A DNA stretch of 64,000 bases from Paraphysomonas bandaiensis (GCA_965644295.1 CBFFRP010000097.1:186001-250000); one strand, 5' to 3'. Numbered from the stretch's first letter, positions 44,181 through 56,969 are shown. Translations and numbers: made by a program. Notes: generated from the letters alone by a model not told the origin.

Positions 44181-47100
44181 ATGTCGTATGATAATCACGT
44201 TGGTGTGTCATTTGTAAATGCAAGAGATATCCTTGTTAATGCGGTAGAATCGGCCTTGTCAAGTAATCATCAATGTCAGCATGTGCCTGAGACATCTGAC
44301 CGGTTATTTATGGTATGGATGCCACTTGCTAGTTCGATTCTATTGGCTATAGCTGCTGCGCTTGATGATACATTTCTAGCCGGTCGTGTCTTTTCATTGG
44401 TGCTGTTGAGTGTATCGGTGATTCTGAATTTGTATGTGACCAAGCGGTATAATGAAACTGAGAGCGAAGAACTTCGCAATCAGCTCTCTGATATCATATC
44501 ACAATACACTGCAAGTATTGCTGCGCACTCGAATGTCGAACATGAACAAATGAAGACACCAAAGATGATTAATTCCGGGCATGCACATGTATCTATAGTG
44601 GCTGTCTATAGAGATGGGCACTGGCAACGTATTCCCACTCTTCTTTTGGTTGAAGGGGATATCATCGCATTAATGGCAGGGGACATCACGCCAGGTGAAT
44701 TAGAGGAGCTTATTTCTGACAGGGATCATCACACAATGCCAGTATCCCCTCGTGATATGCATACTCATGGGCAAAATTCTTTCATGCGGTCATTTTCGAC
44801 CCCAGCGGAAAATGTAATGGCTGCTCCATTAAGCACTTACTCAATGAAACGTGGATGGAAGCTGGGTAAGCGGTTACACAAGGGGATTAAAATTCCGATT
44901 CGGGAAGAGAGGCGGAAATACGCATCTTATGACCCCAAACGGGACGATAACTCCCGCGATGTAGTAGCCCCAAGCGTATCCGGTAATACAGGCCTTAACC
45001 ACGACAGGGAACGTAGTGGATCGTACTGCAGTGAACGGGGTGGAGATGACCATCACGATCATAGCGAGTCTAAGCACAGTGAAAAGTCCCAGAGACAACG
45101 AAGCGGATCTTTCAATGGAAGCGTGCACCAATGCGCTAATAGGCCCTTGAAGGATATCCCTACGTCTGACACTAAAAATTTACGTGGTGGAATAGAACAC
45201 ACACGCTCTAACCCTCAAGTACACACATACTCTCATGGTGACAGGCATAAGCACAGCCGGGCCATCAACAGCCAAAGCGTCGAGTTGCTGACTCTCTCTC
45301 GAGACATGCGGTGCTTTATAATGCGAGAAACACCAATTGTCGACTATTGTCTAAAGGCCCTGGAGTCAAACCGCCCGACTCGAAAGAGTTACTTGCGTTC
45401 GCTATTCTTGGAGATATATAAGGAGTCCTGGAAATTGCTCTGGGTCGTGTGTGCATTGGTAATAATGAGTGCGGCAGTAAGACTGGCCTTAATTTCTGAA
45501 GCTCGGGCGCAATCCACACATATTGCCACGGTAATGTTTTTCTTCTGCTACGTTCTTTTCATGCGAATGCATGTAGTTTCTTTGGTATACTAACCTATAA
45601 ATTGTTCGTACCCTAGTGTCACGCAGCTTGTCGTTGCACTAACTGACGTATTGAATAACAGATTGTAATTGTGCCATTGGCGGTTGTGCTGCTTTCATTT
45701 TTTCCAGTTTCCATGCCGGTGACAATGCTTTTGATTGAAGCAGTTACCACTGCTAATGTACTTGCCACTACTGAAGCCCTGATCAACGGGGTGGATGATG
45801 GTGACGACGATAGCAGTGCACCATCAAGTAGCTCTAAATCTTCGAAGCGAAACGGGTTTCAATCGTCCGGTACACCGACGAATCTGAAAAATACGTATAA
45901 TCGACGTGTAGCCGACCCGCCTACAAAACAGGTAAAGAATAGCCACAGAAACTCACCCGGAGACGATGACAGTTCTAGTGAATCGTCTACTGAGCGTGAC
46001 GAATTTTTAGATGAAGATATAGACGATCGGTAAAACTCAATAGGTGTTTCATGTCATCACGACGTCATGTATCGTTTACGTTTAGTGCGGTCAAGATTGC
46101 AGATCAAGCTTCCTACAACATTCCATGGGGACGACAGATGTTGTACACCCTTAAAGTGCTCGGCACGCGTCTACAACTACGGCTTTTGGAGGGTTGTAAA
46201 TTGGATGGATACCCGTGGTCAATGACGTACACCAGCGATTCCGATTCGCAATCCTCGCCACCAACTAGCCTTCTCCCTATCCCCCTTGCGAGAACTCGTT
46301 TGATTGAGGTGATGACTGTACCCTTCTTGCTTTGTGGAAAGCTTCATTTAATCGATTTTGTAGGTTCTAGGGGCAGTGACGATGGTGTGCTTTATTGATG
46401 ATGATATCGTGTGTGAGGGATTTTCTGTTTCCGAGGAAGTATTTTTATTGAAGAATCGAGAACTACCTGTGGCTCCAATCGATGTATAGCTGTAATATTT
46501 TTTTATTATATATATTTTTATTCCATTTTCCTCTTTTGTGAGCAGAACACACCGGGTGTGCAACACGGCATTGTTCTCGACCTCCATGCTAATCCACAGG
46601 TATATATAGTTGCACTGTCGATGAATGTGGAAGTTTATGATAGTTATAACATGTACGAATAGGCCACTGGGAGTCGGTTTGAAAACCCAAGGTGGTGGAC
46701 ACATTTGTCTTCGTTGAAGCCTATCGGGCTAAACTCCATGCTCACCTACGCCCCGTGCTTTGTGGAGAAATCTAAATCATATTTTCGCAATCAAGACAGT
46801 GTATATGCAGGTTAGTGCGAAGTATTTTTCTATATATACCTTTATCACAGGTGGCACTTATAAATAGATGAGCTTCCACGACCTGATATGAGCCGAAGTG
46901 TTACGACGTCTACTATCATTGCACCGCCAGACAGACATAGAGTAGAAAGCTCACTCGTGGACCATGTCAAGCGTAGTATACCCCTAGAATGTCTAAGGTG
47001 TTTCATGTTTACAGCGTATTTTATATATATACATTATCTTGTATACTTGGCAGCCACTGTTGTCGTCACCTGGTCAAATCTTTCAAATGTACATTTCATT

Positions 47101-50100
47101 GTCGATGTTGTTACGACGTGTGTTGTGTTGTTAGGGAGCTTGCTGAAGAAATTGGATTCGTGGAGGCCGATATAGAGAACTTTAAGCGTTTACTTGAGCT
47201 CAGTGTCGTTGCTCCTCGATTGGGTGATATTCGGCTAATGGAAGATACACATGCGTGGGGACAGGTATATAAAGGGGTATACGAATACCTGTGTTTAGAT
47301 CTTATATCATGAATTCTACGTTACATTCGATTCAGTAGTTTAGTTTACTATTTTTAGAATTGTATGCAGTTTCTGAATTATATTCCAGGAAGAAACCCGA
47401 CGACGAGGAAATTTAGACCCTCATGTGAACGCCGTTGTTGCGGAAGACTCTCGGAAAGGTGTGTGTTTGGGTGTTATGAATGACGTTATATAAGTGGAGT
47501 TGGGGAATGCTGTGCATTATCTAGGGGGGTTGCAATTGATGTCGCATGGCTATCCTCCTCTCCTTCTCAGTTACTGCAGGTAATTTATATTATTCCTCTG
47601 TGTGGACGACAATATCTAATCTCGTTCCAGAGAGTATTGGGACGGCGCGAATATTTCTCCCTTAACATCTGAAGACCGTAATCAGATATTGGGAGTGTAC
47701 GAGCGATGGGACCTTGAGGACTTCGATGTCGTTGCCTTGGCGTATTCACCAGTTCCTATTACTCTTCACGTAAGCACGGTTTCGAAGTAGAAGTATTTCC
47801 TGCAAGCATGTTGTGCTGTATATATTGATAATTACAAGGATGTATCGCTAGCACTTATTTTGTGTTTGAAACATGCTATTTTTATCAGGAGCAAATATCT
47901 TCCCATAATTCGCGGAAGAATATGCAATCTTCTGAAGCAAGAGATAACAATGACTCTGTACATAGTGGGGAGGGACGGCAAACGTCAGGGTGCACACTCT
48001 TCTTTGTTGATTCGTGTACAGAGCGGCAGTTGCATAATTATCGAAAACGCGTTGCAGTGATGTCAGCTAAAGAAGATAGATCTCCGGAACAACAGAAAAC
48101 AGATGGCAGCAACGACTCACCTGAAAAATCTTCTCCAGGTGCAGAAATTTCATCTACAGGGATTGAAGAGAGGAGACTGTCATCCGGGAGTGCAAGCAGT
48201 AGCGAAATGCGGCGAGTAGATTCAAGTGAACAGAGTAATATTCAAGCGCAAGGACAAAGCGAGGAACTTGAGCTCAATCGTGGTCAATCTATTCTTGAAT
48301 TATCAACGCAAAGAGTGGACTCATTAAGCGAGGGAACTACATACCCTCCACTGACTACACCTTCTCCACTGCGGCCGGTTTCTCTAATTTGTCCCCCTCG
48401 GCTGGACTGCATCGAGCACATGCATTTAATTGAGGATGTCGCAGAGGTGAGACAAACGTGCGTGAGCGCGGGGTATGAGAGTACCTTGAGTGCCCAGTAC
48501 AATATTCTCCCTGAAGAAAGAACTAGTGCAGATTTTATACTCTGCGAGGTGCAGAGTGAACCAACTCGATCCCCTCCGCATAGGCCTGATAGCGCTGACG
48601 ATAAAACTGGGATGCCTATTACTACAGCAGCGAGCATGGTTAATATGCGGGATTTGCATTCAGTGACGGAGGAAGTTGAATTACCTCTGAAGGTAGCAGA
48701 GAGCTCAAGAGCTACCAGCAGTGAGATGGAGATGGATTTTGGAACGTTCGCCGTTCCACCACAGAGCTGGGCAATGACGGGGGTCGATACAACCAAGCGA
48801 CGAAGACATGTGCGGTCGTCAAGTGACCAGTTGAATGTGCGCAAAAAGAGTTCAAACAACACTGTGCTTGGTTTGATGTATTCAAACATTGCAGCTTCAG
48901 TTTACGCATCTCAAGGCTATAGTCCTACGTTATCTACGGATGGGTCTATATTTCTCTCGGAGGATAGTCCGGGCACTGCGAGCCCACCAGCGGTATATTT
49001 TCCGCCTGATATATCACCACGGACGAATATTCCCCGGGAGCGAATACGGCCTGCTGACTCTTTCGATATCAATGGCTACAATTTAATAAGCGACGATTCT
49101 GTGGCGGACGACACCACTTTTCCGTCAAGGCGAAACAGTGATGAAATTCGAAGGAATAGTTTAGATACTATCGACACCGAGCTTTCTGATCATGATAATC
49201 GGTTACTGTCTTCTAAGATTGATGGAGATTCTTACGAGAAGAGCAAGGACAGAGCGAAATTTAAAAAGTCTTTTTCACTTGACCACGGCCTGCACGGTTT
49301 GAATGTTAAGAAATCAAAATCTAGCACAGATATGAATACATTGATGGAGTCCTCCGTCGGAACAGAGAAAGTTAAACCAAACACTAGTGACGTATTGCCC
49401 CCTGTATACAAAGCGATTTCTGAGCCCAGCGTGGCCCGCACTCAGTCCGTCCCAGCCAAAGCCTTTACGGCTTCCATGAAGCGAGCTTCGCAGCCAAGTC
49501 CCGCCAAAAGTCACAAACCCAGCTCCACAACTGCACCAAAAGGCTTATCGGAGGCAGTGTGGTCTATTTTACGACAACAGGTACTAGGATTATCATCAAT
49601 ATTCCTCGAGATGTTAAGTCATACCTCTGCGTAGGTCTTTCTTGGTATGACTGCATCATCTGTTCCTGTTCGTCATGTGGTACGTACTGCGAGTTCAACA
49701 CTGAGTGTTCACTCCTTTATGTCACACTCTTAGATGCCAGAATTTGTGGAAGATTTAACAGAGGCAGGGGTTCGGTTCGTGTATTTCAGTCCGAGAAATA
49801 TGCGAAGGTCCAAAAAAGTTGCTGAAAAAATTGGTATTTATTCCATTTAGTTGATTGTATTCAGTCAACGACTATGTAAAATGTAAATATAATATGACAG
49901 TGTATAGGTCTTCAAACTGATTGGAACTGTGCTATATCTCTCCGACCATTAGACTCACCGGATACTCACGACCCGCATAGATTTATAAGCAGTTATGCTG
50001 ACTGGGATGTCATGGCAAAACTTCCTCATGGAATAGATGTATGTGCTCTTAATTTAAGCTCTTGCGATGTCGTATAATTGCGAAAAAATATGTAAGCGTG

Positions 50101-52069
50101 TAATGTATAGTTTTTTCAATGTAGGCTATTAAGAAACATCTAAGGGAAATAGACAACGTCCCTCTTCTGGTGTCGCTTTTTACGGATGCGACTCCATCAA
50201 CTATTCAGTCAATGGTGGGGATATTTAGGGAACATGGCGAAGTTGTCATGTCAATTGGCAGTGCTTATAGGTGTGTAGTATATCTGTTTTGAATATTTTA
50301 TGGTAGCTTTTTCTTGGCTGTACTTACTACACTTATGTCTCCCCACAAGTCTAATATTTCTTGGATTGAAGGTCATACAATCAAGCGATATACAGCGTGT
50401 CTGATCTTGGAATAGCTGTGGATATGCTTCCTGGCGAACATAAAGACTTACTTAGCTCATCTGACCATATTGTATCGGCATTTCCTGTTTTCAGCTCGTC
50501 GTCTCTTTGCCAAGCTGATCTAACTTTGATGTTTCGTCTCGTCAGCCTGAATACTTCTACTTTGCTACAGAGCCCTCCAAGTAGAGAGAGTCAAAGTGAT
50601 ACTGCAACTTCACCTCGCATCAACTCCGATGAGAATGTTGTATGTCCAGAAGTATTCAATATATCATCTGGCACTGCATTTGAAGGCCTGGTGGAAAACA
50701 TGGAGGAAGGGGGTACCTCTCGGCAGAAAGCGTTTGTCCCGAGTCTTGATATTTTGTCATGCACTGGGTGCTTTGGGATTAGCGGGCATCAACGGGATGG
50801 TTCCACCGCTACATATGCGATGAAGTGTACCAGTGATGAGTTAAAAGAAATGGATCTACGAGGATTGTTGGAAGCCATTCGGAAAGGACGGGTATTTTTA
50901 TTGAATGCGAAACAGGTACACCAGTGCAAGAAGTTGGTGTGAACCAGCTTTAACATTTGCGGACAGGTTCTTGCGTTGTTATGCATTAGCTGCCTATCTT
51001 TGGCACTTTGGGGTGTGTATTCTCAGGTAGTGTACAAATTTGCATCCTGGCGACTTAATATATAATATATTGAGCAGGCAATACCACTATCGATCCCTCC
51101 CATTCCACCCCCTCCAATGGCCCTTCTCTTTCTTTGTGTACAACTACCGTGCATATCATTGGCAATGTTTTTTAGTCCTGCCGTTGGGGATGACCATGTA
51201 ATGCGTAAGACTCCCCGCAAGAACAACCTGATAAGGTAAAATACATGGAATGCGTAACTTCTATTTTTAGTGTAATATTTATTTGATCAGAAAACCAAGA
51301 GATATATCTCGTTTTCAGAATTATTTATCGGCAAGGCTGTCCACTGTTTGCATATCTGTGTTTGTAGGTAAGATGAATTGTGTGATTTAGTGCGTGCTAT
51401 ACGTTCGAGTATGTCACGTGCGTAACACATGTGCAGTTGGATGGATAGCTACAAGTTCCAAATCAGAGTTAGACGTCGGCCGTAATGAAAGCGGTGAACT
51501 TTCCTCTTCTCACTGGACCGAAAGGATGGCAACCTATCGTGACATTCTCAGCAATGGTAATCTTGACAGTGATGGTAGGGCACATTTTTTGTTTGTTCAG
51601 GTGTGGCATTTGCCTTTTCAATTTTGTGTTGCATAATATTTGGTCAGGACATGATGAGCTGCCAGTTTTTGCTTTCTATAGTAGCCCAATCGGCTACATT
51701 GCTTCATCGGGGGCAGAGTATTTGGCAACTTCCTTCACCAATTTCCCATCCAGAATACTATGTTATGGTAATTGTGTGTCTGGCTTTGCAAGGTGGAGTT
51801 GTATATCTCAGGTAAACTATTCTTCATGCACTGACCTCTGGAGTTGAAATTATGGGTTTTGTTAACACAGGGCACTTGGTCGTAGAGGTGGAGTGGAACA
51901 ATTTCTTGAGGCGGACTGGCAACTATGGGTTGCTATGACTGCCCTACCAGTGCTTGGTCTAGTCATTGGATTTGTCGTAAACTGGTATGATAATTTTAAT
52001 TACCGTAGATACTTGAAGTTCCTTAGATTAGAATTCGACACAAGATTAGGAATGTTCAGTCCGCGGTGA
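44181..52069 (+). CDS. TMEM94-like protein, degenerate P-type ATPase
   Basis: 22 exons, all GT-AG and in phase: 44181-45530, 45662-46029, 46086-46308, 46364-46483, 46546-46599, 46663-46810, 46868-46997, 47135-47264, 47389-47458, 47525-47579, 47631-47769, 47889-49580, 49734-49833, 49908-50038, 50125-50270, 50372-50915, 50967-51026, 51078-51235, 51291-51367, 51437-51556, 51601-51811, 51871-52069; 2074 residues. The homology runs end to end with animal TMEM94, which has been linked to Mg2+ uptake into the ER: WQRIPTLLLVEGDIIAL, THLSSLKPIGLNSML, LRELAEEIGFVEAD, QLMSHG then YWDGANISPL, and the C-terminus LEFDTRLGM. Helices flank a P-type-like core, but the DKTGT site reads FIDDDI (about 656) and the GDGxND hinge reads GSAYRSYNQ (about 1615). 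Exon 12 adds a Ser-rich insert of about 500 residues. Confidence 0.88.
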
Positions 52070-53189
52070 TGGTTGTTATGTCATATATTAGTAAATTTGA
52101 AACCAAGGCCGTGCATTTTCGAACGTGTTTATTATTAAATGCTTCACAAAGAGTAGATTTTGAGTATTTTCTCCTGTTCAACATCTTTATATGATTCCGT
52201 ATGTTTTCTTTAAATATAGGGGATCTATTATTCAACCTAGTCAAATTGGTTAAATTACCTAGTCACACCAAATTGGTGTAAAAACCTAGCCAAGTAGTTG
52301 AAAAGCCTAGTCATTTAATAATTCAGTTTACAATGACTAGGTTGACTAGGTGTTTTAGGGTATTCTCCTAGCATACTCTAGCCATCAATTAATGAAAATG
52401 CAACCATTGTACATATGCAAATGCAATATATCAGATTTCATCTTTGGAAATAGAAGTTTACGATGCGGGGTTCTAGCAGCATTTGTATATGTTAAAATCT
52501 GTATACAATGCTTTCTTGGGGCCTTACGTACTTAATAATAAGTGTACACTGTACACAATCCACAATCGATGCTTCTTTAATTTACATTGTGGCAGCTTTA
52601 ATCGATACAATCGCTTGAATATCATTCATGAAATTATTATTGCATAAGCAATTACGCGTTATTATGTGTAAAATGTAAAAAACATCAACAACATAGTTTT
52701 ATACTTCTTTCATATTAACCTCTGACAAACTTGCGTATCTTGAATCGTCATGATATAAACAATAAACATACCTATTCCTACAAGAAGGCCCAGTATAAAA
52801 CTGCACATTCGTGGGGGGATTTCTCAAGGTCTATATTAGTAGACCAAACATTACAAACATGGATAATAATTTTCTTAGAAGTACATCTGAACATTAACAA
52901 AGGTATATTTTAAAACGCCCTCAAAATAGTTGACTTATCTACAATAAACTTTACAACTGCGCACCGTCTTTTCTACAAAACATTTCTTACTTGAGATACT
53001 TAGAGATAAGAAGCACTCTGTCAGTATCACTAAAACGTTCAAATGGACAGCATTTAAAATTGCAATCGTAATTAATTCAAGAAGCAATAGTTTATAGTGT
53101 TGCTATATGCTCTCACATGGTATCATAGCAATTCAAAATAAACACTCTTCGCGAGGTCCAAACACAACACAATTACTAAATTTTTGAGT
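52070..53189. other. Intergenic with an inverted-motif cluster
   Basis: 1.1 kb between convergent genes. It contains the CCTAGTCA cluster at 52233-52352; otherwise nothing is supported. Confidence 0.45.
52233..52352. repeat. CCTAGTCA motif cluster, direct and inverted
   Basis: CCTAGTCA or a one-base variant occurs four times on the forward strand, spaced about 20-25 bp, and twice inverted (TGACTAGG) at the right end. The first two copies are followed by AAATTGGT. This could fold into a hairpin or be the remains of a transposon end. Confidence 0.6.
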
Positions 53190-54476
53190 TTATTCATTGT
53201 TAGGCTGCTCACTCTGCTCCTGTGGCTGTTGCAAAGCCTGATTCTGCTGAGGATCACCTTGCTGAGGCATCATTTGTTGTTGAGGGTAACCTTGCTGTGG
53301 CATCATCGGTTGTTGTTGTGGATACCCTTGCTGAGGCATCATTTGCTGTTGTTGAGGGTACCCTTGCTGAGGCATCATTTGTTGTTGAGGGTAACCTTGC
53401 TGTGGCATCATTTGCTGTTGTTGTGGATACCCTTGCTGAGGCATCATTTGCTGTTGTTGAGGGTACCCTTGCTGTGGCATCATTTGCTGTTGTTGAGGAT
53501 AGCCTTGTTGAGGCATCATCTGTTGTTGAGGATAGCCTTGCTGAGGCATCATCTGTTGTTGAGGATAGCCTTGCTGAGGCATCATCTGTTGTTGAGGGTA
53601 TCCTTGCTGAGGCATCATTTGCTGTTGCATGGGTACCACTTGACCAGCACTGTATGTCCCCCGCACAACCGGTTGTTGTGTGACTATTGTACCGAGTGGC
53701 CCGGCATTGTATTGCATTGGTAAGACATCCACAACAATGCCTTTCATATATTTACTGTCATCCGTTGCAATTAATGAGTTTGATTCAGTCAAGGCGTTCC
53801 AACATTTAATATCTTTTCCGCTCCAATTGTGTGCTTCGAAATACTCTTCGTTAAGTGCACTTGTCGAACATGGGTTTAGGATAATACATTGAATTCCGTT
53901 CATTTGGCCTTCCGCCGCAGTACCAAGAACAGCAATTAGTTCATTCACAGAAAATGTTCCTTCCCTATACCGAATACGTGGCTTGCCAATATTAGCTCCA
54001 AAAAATTTTGAGCCGTTTGCACCATGGCGCTCTAGTAGTTGTCTCAAATTAGGATTATCCTCTGATGGATCACAACTGAAAAACTTTCCACCTTCTTGTC
54101 CACCAACATCCTGTTTAACATACACTTTCATAGAATACTGTTCAGCAGGAACAAACACAGGAGGACCAGCAGGGTCACAGAGAAGAAAATTGCACTGTTT
54201 TGTTTCAGTAAACATATGCTCCCACTCATAATACGTCTGTTCATTGCCGTCAGCATCAGTTCTTTTCTTTTTTACATGTTCTTCACAATCAATACGATAA
54301 TAAACACATGGTTGATTGGATACAGGAGCAATTACAGGGTTTGATGCAAGCACAACTCTTCCAACCACAAATTTTGAATCGCCTGCCTTAATTTCAGATG
54401 ATTTCACCACTTCCATATTCTCAAGTATAGCCTTCACCTGACTGGCTTCATCCATACAACAGAAGAAACACCCCAT
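53190..54476 (-). CDS. GIDE-domain lipid-anchored protein with Gln-rich repeats
   Basis: 428 residues from ATG 54476. An upstream in-frame ATG at 54584 is probably 5' UTR, since a 43-bp GT-AG intron lies between. The chosen start gives MGCFFCC, a classic N-myristoylation plus palmitoylation signal. Residues about 30-240 resemble the GIDE/BAM domain of MUL1-type proteins: [20 protein letters not shown], then [11 protein letters not shown]. No RING finger follows, so it is not an E3 ligase by sequence. The C-terminus has eleven near-identical 11-12-residue units ([11 protein letters not shown]), encoded by a minisatellite at about 53255-53625, which is prion-like and suited to self-association. 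Function is unknown; a membrane-tethered scaffold is inferred. Confidence 0.75.
   Translation of the reverse strand: MGCFFCCMDEASQVKAILENMEVVKSSEIKAGDSKFVVGRVVLASNPVIAPVSNQPCVYYRIDCEEHVKKKRTDADGNEQTYYEWEHMFTETKQCNFLLCDPAGPPVFVPAEQYSMKVYVKQDVGGQEGGKFFSCDPSEDNPNLRQLLERHGANGSKFFGANIGKPRIRYREGTFSVNELIAVLGTAAEGQMNGIQCIILNPCSTSALNEEYFEAHNWSGKDIKCWNALTESNSLIATDDSKYMKGIVVDVLPMQYNAGPLGTIVTQQPVVRGTYSAGQVVPMQQQMMPQQGYPQQQMMPQQGYPQQQMMPQQGYPQQQMMPQQGYPQQQQMMPQQGYPQQQQMMPQQGYPQQQQMMPQQGYPQQQMMPQQGYPQQQQMMPQQGYPQQQPMMPQQGYPQQQMMPQQGDPQQNQALQQPQEQSEQPNNE
53255..53625. repeat. Coding minisatellite, eleven 33-36-bp units
   Basis: Direct repeat inside the GIDE-domain gene; unit length varies by one Gln codon. 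Long frames on the opposite strand here are by-products of the repeat. Confidence 0.9.
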
Positions 54477-55008
54477 GCTTTTAGTCTCGTCCACAAGTAT
54501 GTGGGGATCGTCTAAACAGGTTATATGGATGATACTATTGCTTAATATACTCACATGCATAGCCCTGTATGTAACTGTCGTCATCGTGCCTAGCGATCGT
54601 ATGCTGTTTTTTTATACCTATTTTTCATACCTACAAATGTAGATTATATGTGGAAATCCCTGATTTTTATGTTGAGAAAAGGGTCTCTGAAAAATGGACC
54701 CCACAGAATTTTATATCCCATTCTCTGGTGTGTACTTCTGTATTAGTGTACTGGTGTACCCACAGAGTACATCTAGATATACAGAAAAGTGAGTGTATAC
54801 GGGTATACCGTATACAGTACAGAGTATACATAAGAGGACAGAGAAAGGGCCCGTGTGTACCTACAGCTCCATATGTAGACATGCGTATGTTCCACAGTCT
54901 ATTGTCCTCTAGTCCTCCATGCTCCTCTAGTTCTCCATCTATATATAGGGGTCCATTCATGTCTACTTCACCAATAGAAACAACAACAATCATTCCTTAT
55001 TGTAAACT
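54477..55008. promoter_or_regulatory. Divergent spacer including a 5' UTR intron
   Basis: 532 bp between the GIDE gene and the bZIP-like gene. The part up to 54584 is probably transcribed leader of the reverse gene. The long forward frame starting at 54650 is not protein-like and overlaps the real gene start. Confidence 0.4.
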
Positions 55009-55460
55009 ATGGTTACAACTATCTCTAACGTTCCTCAGGGGAAGCAACAACTGGGACAATGCAGTGTCCCTCACTGCGCATCTGCAAAACAAGAGGCCAA
55101 AAGACGAGCGAAATGTGAATCTTCACGTTGCAGTCGACAAAAAGGTAAAGCTGATTTGGAGTATTTCAAAAGACGCATTAATGAATTACAGCGTGATAAT
55201 CAGTATCTTCGTTCCTACATCGCACATCATCGCCTCTCTCGTCCATATGAAAGCACCGTACAATATCCGAGAACGGTGAGCTGCTCTTCTTAACATGTAA
55301 AGTATTAATTGTATTCTCACAGAATAATACAACACGTAATGAGTGTGAGGATGAACAAGCACTTTTTAAGAATGGTTTGGACATAACTGATGATGATTTT
55401 TGGGACGCTGAAGGTGGAGCTGAATATTTATATACAACGGACAGTCATAATAATATATAA
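55009..55460 (+). CDS. bZIP-like small protein
   Basis: Two exons, 55009-55275 and 55323-55460, intron 47 bp; 134 residues. A basic segment (AKRRAKCESSRCSRQKGKAD) runs into a helix with hydrophobic heptad positions (LEYFKRRINELQRDNQYLRS), the layout of a bZIP DNA-binding dimerisation region. The invariant Asn of bZIP basic regions appears as Lys, and the Ala pair as Ser-Ser, so DNA binding is uncertain. The C-terminus is acidic (DITDDDFWDAEGG), as in activation domains. The zipper is short, about three heptads. A cysteine-rich N-terminal patch (CSVPHC) is unexplained. Transcription factor is the best guess. Confidence 0.6.
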
Positions 55461-55928
55461 GTAAATTTTTCAATATGTAATAAACAACGATAGAAACGTG
55501 CTTATTCTACTGTCGTATTGTTTATGGAATTTATCTATGCACCTATTTGCGTTGTGTGCTCCGATTATTGTTGATTTTTTCATGCTTGGTGCGGCCAATT
55601 ATAGAGTGTAGAATATCGGGAGATGACTTCTATAACTGTTCTAGAGGTTTAATATAATAAACGTAAACTAAACTGTCTAGTTACTGTACTTGTAGCTGTT
55701 GGTATATTGTGCTTGCTTAACGAGGTGATTTCTATAGAATATATAGTATTAGGTATTAGTAGCACTAAAAAAGAGAATCCTATTTCCAACTAATAGAGCT
55801 ATCAGAGTCATCCTGTTTATGCAACACAGTCAATTAATAATATTAATATAGAACATGTTATTAACAAATTTATTGCTATGAAACACTTGAATATTGAAAC
55901 ACTACCAGTACAACACACACACCACACA
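55461..55928. other. Spacer between convergent genes
   Basis: 468 bp, AT-rich. Nothing is supported. Confidence 0.4.
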
Positions 55929-56969
55929 CTACTTCGCTTTCTTTTTACGTTTCTTTTTAGTGACAGGTACTTCTTGTGCTTTTTTGACACAAGGATAACC
56001 ATCAAGAGTTGTGAAAAATCTCTGTGGTGGATTTGTATCCCGCTTTCCATGTGCAGCAAGCGCCTGAGCATCTTTCGGTCCACCGGGTCGGCATAAATAC
56101 TTAACAATGTCCCGCTGTCCACATGCAGCGGCAAATGTAATGTGGCCTTCAGTGCCATCCTCGAAGTCATTCTCATCTTTAAGTACAGCACCCTTGTCAA
56201 GCAAATATTCTAAAAACTCTTCATGACCACCCTTTATAGCGCACATTATAGGGTCAAACCCGTCGGCCGAAACAACGTTGATATCGACTCCTTTCTCTTC
56301 TACAAGGAATAACACGATATACTCGTGCCCACAGTACGTGGCCAGCTGTAATGGTGTCCACGGTCCACCTCCAGGAGGATTAACATCAGCTCCATATTCG
56401 CAGTACATCTTCAGTTTTTCAAGGTTTCCTGTCCGGCAAACGATATCAACCATTCTTCTCTCCTCCTCTAGGGCAAGTGCAAGAGCTTCAGCAGCAATAT
56501 CCTCATTCAACACACTCAAATCACAAGGCTTCATGAAGTTCTTGACAATATCATCTTTCTTTTGTTTCATATATAACGTTATTCCGCCACTATCTCCTGA
56601 ACTTATGAAATTAAAAAGCAGGTGGGGATTTTCTTGAGGATTTTGAATCTCAGTCTGGATTTCTTTGAAAAATACATCTTCTGGCCAGGTAGTATCCCTT
56701 CCACCCGGTCGTTTTCGAGTGAGGTTATGTGACTCATATGTAATTTCAGTAAACCATACTCGGACCCTATCAGACACATACAGATCGAATGCAAGTTTGC
56801 TGGGATATAACTTCAGTCGCTCTGGTTTCTTTGGGCCATTCCGTTTTTCATATTGAGTATAAGCAGGAATTATTTTACGTCTTGAAAATACGAGATATGG
56901 CACAGTGGATAAATCATTATGGACTTGTTGTCCAAAGTATGAGACATGAAGCTTATGATCTAGAGTCAT
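55929..56969 (-). CDS. Ankyrin-repeat protein, second
   Basis: Single exon, 346 residues from ATG 56969. Residues 1-150 form an unrecognised N-terminal domain (PERLKLYPSKLAFDLYVSDR is its most distinctive part). Residues 170-300 are about four ankyrin repeats: MVDIVCRTGNLEKLKMYCEY, TPLQLATYCGHEYIVLFLVE, DPIMCAIKGGHEEFLEYLLD, ITFAAACGQRDIVKYLC. The C-terminus is a Lys-rich tail (TKKKRKKKAK) fitting nuclear import or nucleic-acid binding. It is unrelated in sequence to the ankyrin gene at 36-37 kb outside the repeats. Confidence 0.85.
   Translation of the reverse strand: MTLDHKLHVSYFGQQVHNDLSTVPYLVFSRRKIIPAYTQYEKRNGPKKPERLKLYPSKLAFDLYVSDRVRVWFTEITYESHNLTRKRPGGRDTTWPEDVFFKEIQTEIQNPQENPHLLFNFISSGDSGGITLYMKQKKDDIVKNFMKPCDLSVLNEDIAAEALALALEEERRMVDIVCRTGNLEKLKMYCEYGADVNPPGGGPWTPLQLATYCGHEYIVLFLVEEKGVDINVVSADGFDPIMCAIKGGHEEFLEYLLDKGAVLKDENDFEDGTEGHITFAAACGQRDIVKYLCRPGGPKDAQALAAHGKRDTNPPQRFFTTLDGYPCVKKAQEVPVTKKKRKKKAK

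Noticed and set aside
53184-53723. Two long forward frames rich in Leu/His or Val/Ala
   Set aside because: They run opposite to the Gln-rich repeat array and only mirror its periodicity.
53190-54584. Start at ATG 54584 for the GIDE-domain protein
   Set aside because: A GT-AG intron separates it from the body, and MGCFFCC at 54476 is a convincing native N-terminus.
54650-55279. 209-codon forward frame
   Set aside because: Overlaps the bZIP-like exon in another frame; only the 55009 frame shows a domain and splices cleanly.
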